Shown piece by piece: positions 59,854-64,000 of a DNA stretch of 64,000 bases. The DNA is taken from the NCBI GenBank assembly GCA_900469615.1, contig UBYA01000011.1, forward strand, positions 992,001 through 1,056,000, in the 5' to 3' direction. Position numbers and translations under genes: made by a program. The notes beneath the pieces were generated by a model that was given only the letters and a program-made list of their open reading frames with translations, had not been told where the DNA came from and did not search any database. Every line of letters starts with the position of its first letter. The first letter of the stretch is position 1. Source of the stretch: Hyphomicrobiales bacterium. GTDB lineage: Bacteria > Pseudomonadota > Alphaproteobacteria > Rhizobiales > Rhizobiaceae.

Positions 59854-60180
59854 AATCTGCTCCAATGAAGAAATTACAAGCAGTTAGGACATAGTCATGG
59901 TTAAAAATTCATTAGGTTTCCCACCCATTTTCGCGACATGCTTCTCGTTGCCGCACCATGCTCCGGGCAGCATGCCCCAACCCGATTGTCCGGCTTGATG
60001 TCTTCTGCTAAAGCCGTTTCCGTCACGTCTATCGCCACGGAGCAATCGGCATGGGGACCTCGAAGTCAGCAGACAGATAAGCCGCAACAGCTTTTCGTTG
60101 TTGCGGCGTGCTGTCGAACTCATCGCCATCGAAGCCAGAGGCAGGCGCCGCCCGATTTTTCTTTCGAGCGGATTTTTATC
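59854..60180. other. Leader region of the CmlA/FloR-like gene with a stem-loop
   Basis: A perfect 9-base stem, GCCGCAACA (60081-60089) with TGTTGCGGC (60099-60107) and a 9-base loop, lies 73 bases before the exporter start. The frame of the exporter stays open upstream (from ATG 59999: MSSAKAVSV), which loosely recalls the short Lys-containing leader peptide of cmlA attenuation systems. No gene is called here. Confidence 0.4.
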
Positions 60181-61377
60181 ATGTCTGACATACGCCCTTC
60201 CTGGGCCTACGGGCTGCCGGCAGCGCTGCTGCTGATGGCGCCTTTCGATATCCTCGCTTCGCTGGCCATGGATATCTATCTCCCCGTCGTTCCGTCGATG
60301 CCCGGCATTTTGAACACGGCGCCGTCGGTAATCCAGCTGACGCTCAGTCTATATATGGTCATGCTGGGTCTCGGCCAGATCCTGTTCGGCCCGCTTTCGG
60401 ATCGTATCGGCCGCCGTCCCGTCCTGTTGTCGGGGGCGATTCTTTTTGCCGCCGCTTCCCTTGGAGCGGGCCTGTCGTCGACCGCGGCTGCCTTCGTGCC
60501 TTGCCGCGTTCTGCAGGCCATCGGTGCCTCGGCTGCATTGGTCGCCACCTTTGCGACCGTCCGGGATGTCTACGGCAATCGTCCGGAGCAGGCGGTCGTC
60601 TACGCCGCATTCGGCTCGATACTCTCCTTCGTGCCCGCACTCGGTCCGATAGCCGGGGCGATGATTGCCGATCGGTTCGGATGGCGCGCCATTTTCATTC
60701 TGCTTGCGCTTCTGGCGCTTCTTGCCGCTGTCAATGCCGCGGCAGGGTGGCATGAAACGCGGCCTTCGGGTTTGATCGCGGCACGCCGCTCGATCCGGCC
60801 GATCTTCAGAAGCCGCTCGTTCTGGACTTACACGCTCGCCTTCAGTGCGGGCATGGGCACGTTCTTCGTGTTCTTCTCGACTACTCCGCGCGTGCTGATC
60901 GGCAAGGCGGCCTATTCGGAATTCAGCTTCAGCATCGCATTCGCGACGGTTGCCGTCGTGATGATCGCCACGGCGCGCTTTGCGCGGTCATCTGTCGAAA
61001 AGTGGGGTGTCTCGGGCTGCGTCGCGCGAGGCATGATGCTGCTTCTTGCCGGCTCGGTGGCGCTTGCACTCGGCCAGATCTACGGCTCGCCGTCCTTTGC
61101 AAGTTTCGTGCTTCCGATGTGGATCATGGCCGTCGGGATCGTCTTCACCGCGTCCGTGACGGCAAATGGAGCACTTGCGGAATTTGGCGATATCGCCGGA
61201 TCGGCCGTGGCGTTTTACTTCTGCATTCAGAGCCTGATCGTGAGCCTCGTCGGGACGTTCGCAGTCACCGTTCTGGGTGGCGACAGCGCATGGCCGCTGG
61301 TGGGGTTTTCCGCGTTCATGGCATTGCCGGTTCTGGCTGCGCTTCACAATTTACGGCGTCGTCAAACGGCAGCTTGA
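60181..61377 (+). CDS. CmlA/FloR-type chloramphenicol/florfenicol exporter (MFS)
   Basis: A 398-residue major facilitator drug/proton antiporter of the Bcr/CflA group with about 12 helices. The blocks WAYGLPAALLLMAPFDILASL, AMDIYLPVVPSMPG, FGPLSDRIGRRPVLL, ATFATVRDVYGNRPEQAV and SAGMGTFFVFFS are those of CmlA/FloR. It should export phenicols and give intrinsic resistance. The ATG at 60181 matches family N-termini, though the ribosome site is weak, which would suit regulation at translation. A terminator follows. Confidence 0.9.
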   Translation: MSDIRPSWAYGLPAALLLMAPFDILASLAMDIYLPVVPSMPGILNTAPSVIQLTLSLYMVMLGLGQILFGPLSDRIGRRPVLLSGAILFAAASLGAGLSSTAAAFVPCRVLQAIGASAALVATFATVRDVYGNRPEQAVVYAAFGSILSFVPALGPIAGAMIADRFGWRAIFILLALLALLAAVNAAAGWHETRPSGLIAARRSIRPIFRSRSFWTYTLAFSAGMGTFFVFFSTTPRVLIGKAAYSEFSFSIAFATVAVVMIATARFARSSVEKWGVSGCVARGMMLLLAGSVALALGQIYGSPSFASFVLPMWIMAVGIVFTASVTANGALAEFGDIAGSAVAFYFCIQSLIVSLVGTFAVTVLGGDSAWPLVGFSAFMALPVLAALHNLRRRQTAA

Positions 61378-61422
61378 TTCGCAAGTGTCGCACATGCGCT
61401 GAAGTAACGTCGAAAACAACCA

Positions 61423-61445
61423 CCCGCGAAAACCGATTTCGCGGG
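61423..61445. terminator. Bidirectional terminator after the exporter gene
   Basis: CCCGCGAAA (61423-61431) pairs with TTTCGCGGG (61437-61445) around a 5-base loop, between the convergent exporter and LLM oxidoreductase genes. Confidence 0.75.
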
Positions 61446-61540
61446 CGGCCTTGCTGCAGGTTTCCTGTCCCATGCGGCCGCTGGCCGTCGCCCGTCGCCA
61501 AATGGCACTTTTCAGCATGCCGCAAACAGGCCGGATCGCT

Positions 61541-62563
61541 TCAACGCCATCCCAGCGTCGGCGCGACATGGGTGAGAATGGCCTCGATCACATGGGCGTT
61601 GTAGTCGACCCCGAGCTGGTTGGGCACCGTTAGGAGCAGCGTGTCGGCCTCGGCAATGGCTTCGTCCTTCGCCAGCTGCTCGATCAGAACATCCGGCTCG
61701 GCGGCATAGCTGCGGCCGAAGATGGCGCGCGTCTTGTCGTCGATGAAGCCGATCTTGTCGGCGTCCTTGCCGCTGCCGCCGAAATAAGCGCGGTCGAGAT
61801 CGTTCACCAGCGCGAAGATGCTCCGGCTTACCGAGACGCGCGGCTCATGCTTGTGACCGGCGTCTTTCCATGCCTCGCGATAGACTCTGATCTGATCGGC
61901 CTGCTGAACATGGAAGGGCAGGCCGCTTTCGTCGTCCTTGAGCGTCGAGCTCTGCAGATTCATGCCGAGCTTTGCGGCCCAGACTGCCGTGGCGTTGGAG
62001 CCGGCACCCCACCAGATCCGCTCGCGCAGACCCTCGGAATGGGGCTCCAGGCGCAGAAGGCCGGGAGGGTTGGGGAACATCGGACGAGGATTGGGTTGGG
62101 CAAATCCCTCGCCACGAAGCAGATCGAGCAACACCTCCGCGTGCCTGCGACCCATGTCGGCATCGCTCTCGCCTTCCATCGGTGTGTAGCCGAAGTGACG
62201 CCATCCATCGATCACCTGCTCGGGAGAGCCGCGGCTGATGCCGAGCTGCAACCTGCCGCCGGCAATGAGATCGGCAGCGCTCGCATCCTCCGCCATATAG
62301 AAAGGGTTCTCATAGCGCATGTCGATGACCGCCGTGCCGATTTCGATCCGGCTGGTCCTGGCGCCGACGGCTGCCAGCAGGGGAAATGGCGAGGCGAGCT
62401 GCCGCGCGAAATGGTGCACGCGAAAATAGGCGCCGTCTGCGCCCAATTGTTCGGCGGCGACGGCGAGGTCGATCGATTGCAGAAGCGTGTCGGCTGCCGA
62501 GCGCGTCTGCGATTGGGGCGACGGCGTCCAGTGGCCGAATGAAAGGAACCCGATCTTCTTCAT
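61541..62563 (-). CDS. LLM-class flavin-dependent oxidoreductase
   Basis: A 340-residue luciferase-like TIM barrel. It begins MKKIGFLSFGHWTPSPQSQTRSAADTLLQSIDLAVAAEQLGADGAYFRVHHFA, with later AEDASAADLIAGGRLQLGISRGSPEQVIDGW, typical of LLM monooxygenases that use FMN or F420-like cofactors. The ATG at 62563 follows AGGAT. It stands alone, so the substrate is unknown. Confidence 0.88.
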   Translation of the reverse strand: MKKIGFLSFGHWTPSPQSQTRSAADTLLQSIDLAVAAEQLGADGAYFRVHHFARQLASPFPLLAAVGARTSRIEIGTAVIDMRYENPFYMAEDASAADLIAGGRLQLGISRGSPEQVIDGWRHFGYTPMEGESDADMGRRHAEVLLDLLRGEGFAQPNPRPMFPNPPGLLRLEPHSEGLRERIWWGAGSNATAVWAAKLGMNLQSSTLKDDESGLPFHVQQADQIRVYREAWKDAGHKHEPRVSVSRSIFALVNDLDRAYFGGSGKDADKIGFIDDKTRAIFGRSYAAEPDVLIEQLAKDEAIAEADTLLLTVPNQLGVDYNAHVIEAILTHVAPTLGWR

Positions 62564-63075
62564 GATATCATCCTGCGTTATCCGGTTTGCTCGGCTTGAT
62601 TTTTCCTGCCGTGCGTGACGATACGGGCCGAACGCCTCAGAGACGTCCGTTGCCTGCGTCTTCATTGCATGGCTTGCAAAAGCCGTAAGTTCGAATGGCT
62701 ATATGTGCACGGATGCGGGTGGATGGAACAGTGCAATCTGTGAACTGATCGTCAATACGCAGGGAGGCTCCGCAGACGGAGGAAGCCTTGACAGCCCGCA
62801 GTCTTCGTCGCCGTCCGAAAGATCGAAGACTTTGTGGTGGAAGACATGTGCCGCGTGCTCTGGAAAGCGCCGGAGCGTTCGCCGCATTGTCCGGGCCGAA
62901 ATCCTGCGCCTTGCATGGCGGCACCTTCCTCTCGCGAGGAGTGTCAGCCTTGCCCAACATGAACAAATTTTAACCAACCCGTTAACAATCAGATAACGCA
63001 CCGCACCGAAACTGCCGCGCGTGTGAGTGCATCTCTCGCTTTCAATGTCCTTGAAACAAGAAATGGCAGGAAACC
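62564..63075. other. Intergenic region upstream of the IalB-family gene
   Basis: About 510 bases with no supported gene; short open frames on both strands look random. An AT-rich part (62964-63000, with TTTTAACC and GTTAACAATCAG) is a likely promoter area for the downstream gene. Confidence 0.4.
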
Positions 63076-63576
63076 ATGTTTGCAAGAAATTTCGCCCCCG
63101 CTCTGGTCCTCGTCGCATTTGGCGCCGGTATCGCGCATGCGGAAGTACCCGTTCGTATCGATCAATTCGATCATTGGGGGGCGTATTCCTATAAGTCCGG
63201 CGACAGCGTCAGTTGCTATGTTTTATCCCGACCGGTTGCCCAGCAGCCCGCCAATGTCGACCACGGCGATAATTTCTTCATCGTTTCGCGCCTGTCTCCG
63301 GGCGACAAGTTGGTTCCCGAAGCCGCAATGGGCTATGATCTGAAAGATGGCGCGTCGATGACGGCGATGGTGGGTGACAAGACGTTCCCGATGTTCACGA
63401 AAGACCGCCATGGCTGGGTGAAGGACGAAACGCAGGAGCCGTCCATGGTCAGCGCCATGAAAGGCGGCGCCCAACTGCAATTGCAGGCCGTCTCCAAGCG
63501 AGGGACCGCGACGAGCTACTCCTATTCGCTCTCCGGCATCACGGCCGCCCTGAAACGAATAGAAGTTTGCAAATGA
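63076..63576 (+). CDS. Invasion-associated locus B (IalB) family protein
   Basis: A 166-residue secreted protein with a signal peptide (MFARNFAPALVLVAFGAGIAHA). The rest matches the IalB family: DHWGAYSYKSGDSVSCYVLSRPV, FFIVSRLSP and a C-terminal SGITAALKRIEVCK with two Cys that may pair. In Bartonella and relatives IalB proteins affect host-cell interaction, but in free-living rhizobia the role is unclear. A very strong hairpin follows. Confidence 0.82.
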   Translation: MFARNFAPALVLVAFGAGIAHAEVPVRIDQFDHWGAYSYKSGDSVSCYVLSRPVAQQPANVDHGDNFFIVSRLSPGDKLVPEAAMGYDLKDGASMTAMVGDKTFPMFTKDRHGWVKDETQEPSMVSAMKGGAQLQLQAVSKRGTATSYSYSLSGITAALKRIEVCK

Positions 63577-63637
63577 GGCCGTCGGTTCCGAAAGCCCGAC
63601 CGGGAATTTCGTTGCGTGGCATTCAATAGCGGATAAG

Positions 63638-63679
63638 CGGATTGGCGCCTTCTCATTCCGCGAGGAAGGCGCCAATCCG
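63638..63679 (+). terminator. Strong terminator after the IalB-family gene
   Basis: CGGATTGGCGCCTTC (63638-63652) pairs perfectly with GAAGGCGCCAATCCG (63665-63679), a 15-base stem with a 12-base loop, followed by GGCTTTTGG. Confidence 0.85.
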
Positions 63680-63757
63680 GGCTTTTGGGCCGATATCCCT
63701 TGTGAAATCAAAAATCCTGATATAAATGAAGCCTATCGATGGAGCATTCGGGATTAG

Positions 63758-64000
63758 ATGGATCGCGGCTTTCTGACAATTTATGCGGGTGAGAACGCGG
63801 CGGTGTTCAGGGCGCTTTCGGCGCCGGCGCGCGTCGATATGCTGAAACTGCTCTGTGCCAAAGGCTCGATGAACGTCAACGAGATTGCGCGGGAACTGGA
63901 TCTGCCGCAATCCACCGTCGCGACGGCGATCATGATCCTGGAGGAGGCCGGCCTCGTCGAGACCAAGGCTGCGAAAGCGCGCAAGGGCTATCAGAAGATC
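63758..64000 (+). CDS. ArsR-like winged-helix regulator, 3' end cut by the window
   Basis: The ATG at 63758 opens a frame that runs to the window end (81 codons). The visible part is a winged helix-turn-helix: FRALSAPARVDMLKLLCAKGSMNVNEIARELDLPQSTVATAIMILEEAGLVETKAAKARKGYQKI, of the ArsR type. Some rhizobial regulators with this start continue with a large effector domain; whether this one does cannot be seen. Confidence 0.75.
   Translation, partial: MDRGFLTIYAGENAAVFRALSAPARVDMLKLLCAKGSMNVNEIARELDLPQSTVATAIMILEEAGLVETKAAKARKGYQKI

Overview
The window is GC-rich alphaproteobacterial DNA, most likely from the Rhizobiaceae or a near relative. The evidence is the gene content (an IalB-family protein, an OCH-like AmpC with AmpR, an Ochrobactrum-type D-aminopeptidase, many ABC importers), tightly overlapping ATGA operons, and a dispersed intergenic repeat carrying AAAGAGATAGAGCG that resembles known rhizobial intergenic repeats. 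It reads as a run of accessory catabolic and resistance operons. I see no rRNA, tRNA, CRISPR array, transposase or replication origin.

Layout. 1-4100: partial LprI-like secreted protein, a membrane protein, a PAS/GGDEF protein and a trypsin-like protease with a PDZ domain. 4106-10770: a tetronate (L-threonate and D-erythronate) operon, ltnD-otnK-otnC-otnI-denD-SDR, divergent from a LacI regulator with a near-perfect operator between them. 10915-15232: a glycosyltransferase-like protein, small membrane or secreted proteins, a repeat element and an AraC regulator. 15677-26527: a D-amino-acid peptide salvage island holding a DmpA-type peptidase, a D-amino acid aminotransferase, a LysR regulator, a D-aminopeptidase, a complete dipeptide ABC importer and an M19 dipeptidase. 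26579-28724: a cytochrome P450 divergent from a TetR regulator, with a paired operator.

28728-38769: two-component-type flavin monooxygenases (one NtaA/DszA-like, two DszC/SfnB-like) around a ribose-type ABC importer and a second binding protein, probably for organosulfur or related compounds. 38959-48318: an unassigned catabolic unit of FAD oxidoreductase, branched-chain-type binding protein, SnoaL-like protein, aldo/keto reductase, TIGR04076 and DUF3830 proteins and a GntR regulator, divergent from livGFHM. 48379-53998: a sugar importer with two permeases and a binding protein but no ATPase, a NanE-ROK kinase fusion, and a GntR/UTRA regulator that fits amino-sugar use. 55000-61377: a resistance and sensing segment with class C and class A beta-lactamases in tandem, a divergent AmpR, a globin-coupled chemotaxis transducer and a CmlA/FloR-type exporter. 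61541-64000: an LLM flavin oxidoreductase, an IalB-family protein with a strong terminator, and a cut-off ArsR-like regulator.

Organisation. Most units follow one pattern: a regulator transcribed away from or within the pathway it controls, a dedicated importer, then soluble enzymes. Inverted repeats lie in several of the divergent or upstream regions (9593, 27994, 44802, 53162). Convergent gene pairs are often separated by strong hairpins (4067, 37503, 58251, 61423).
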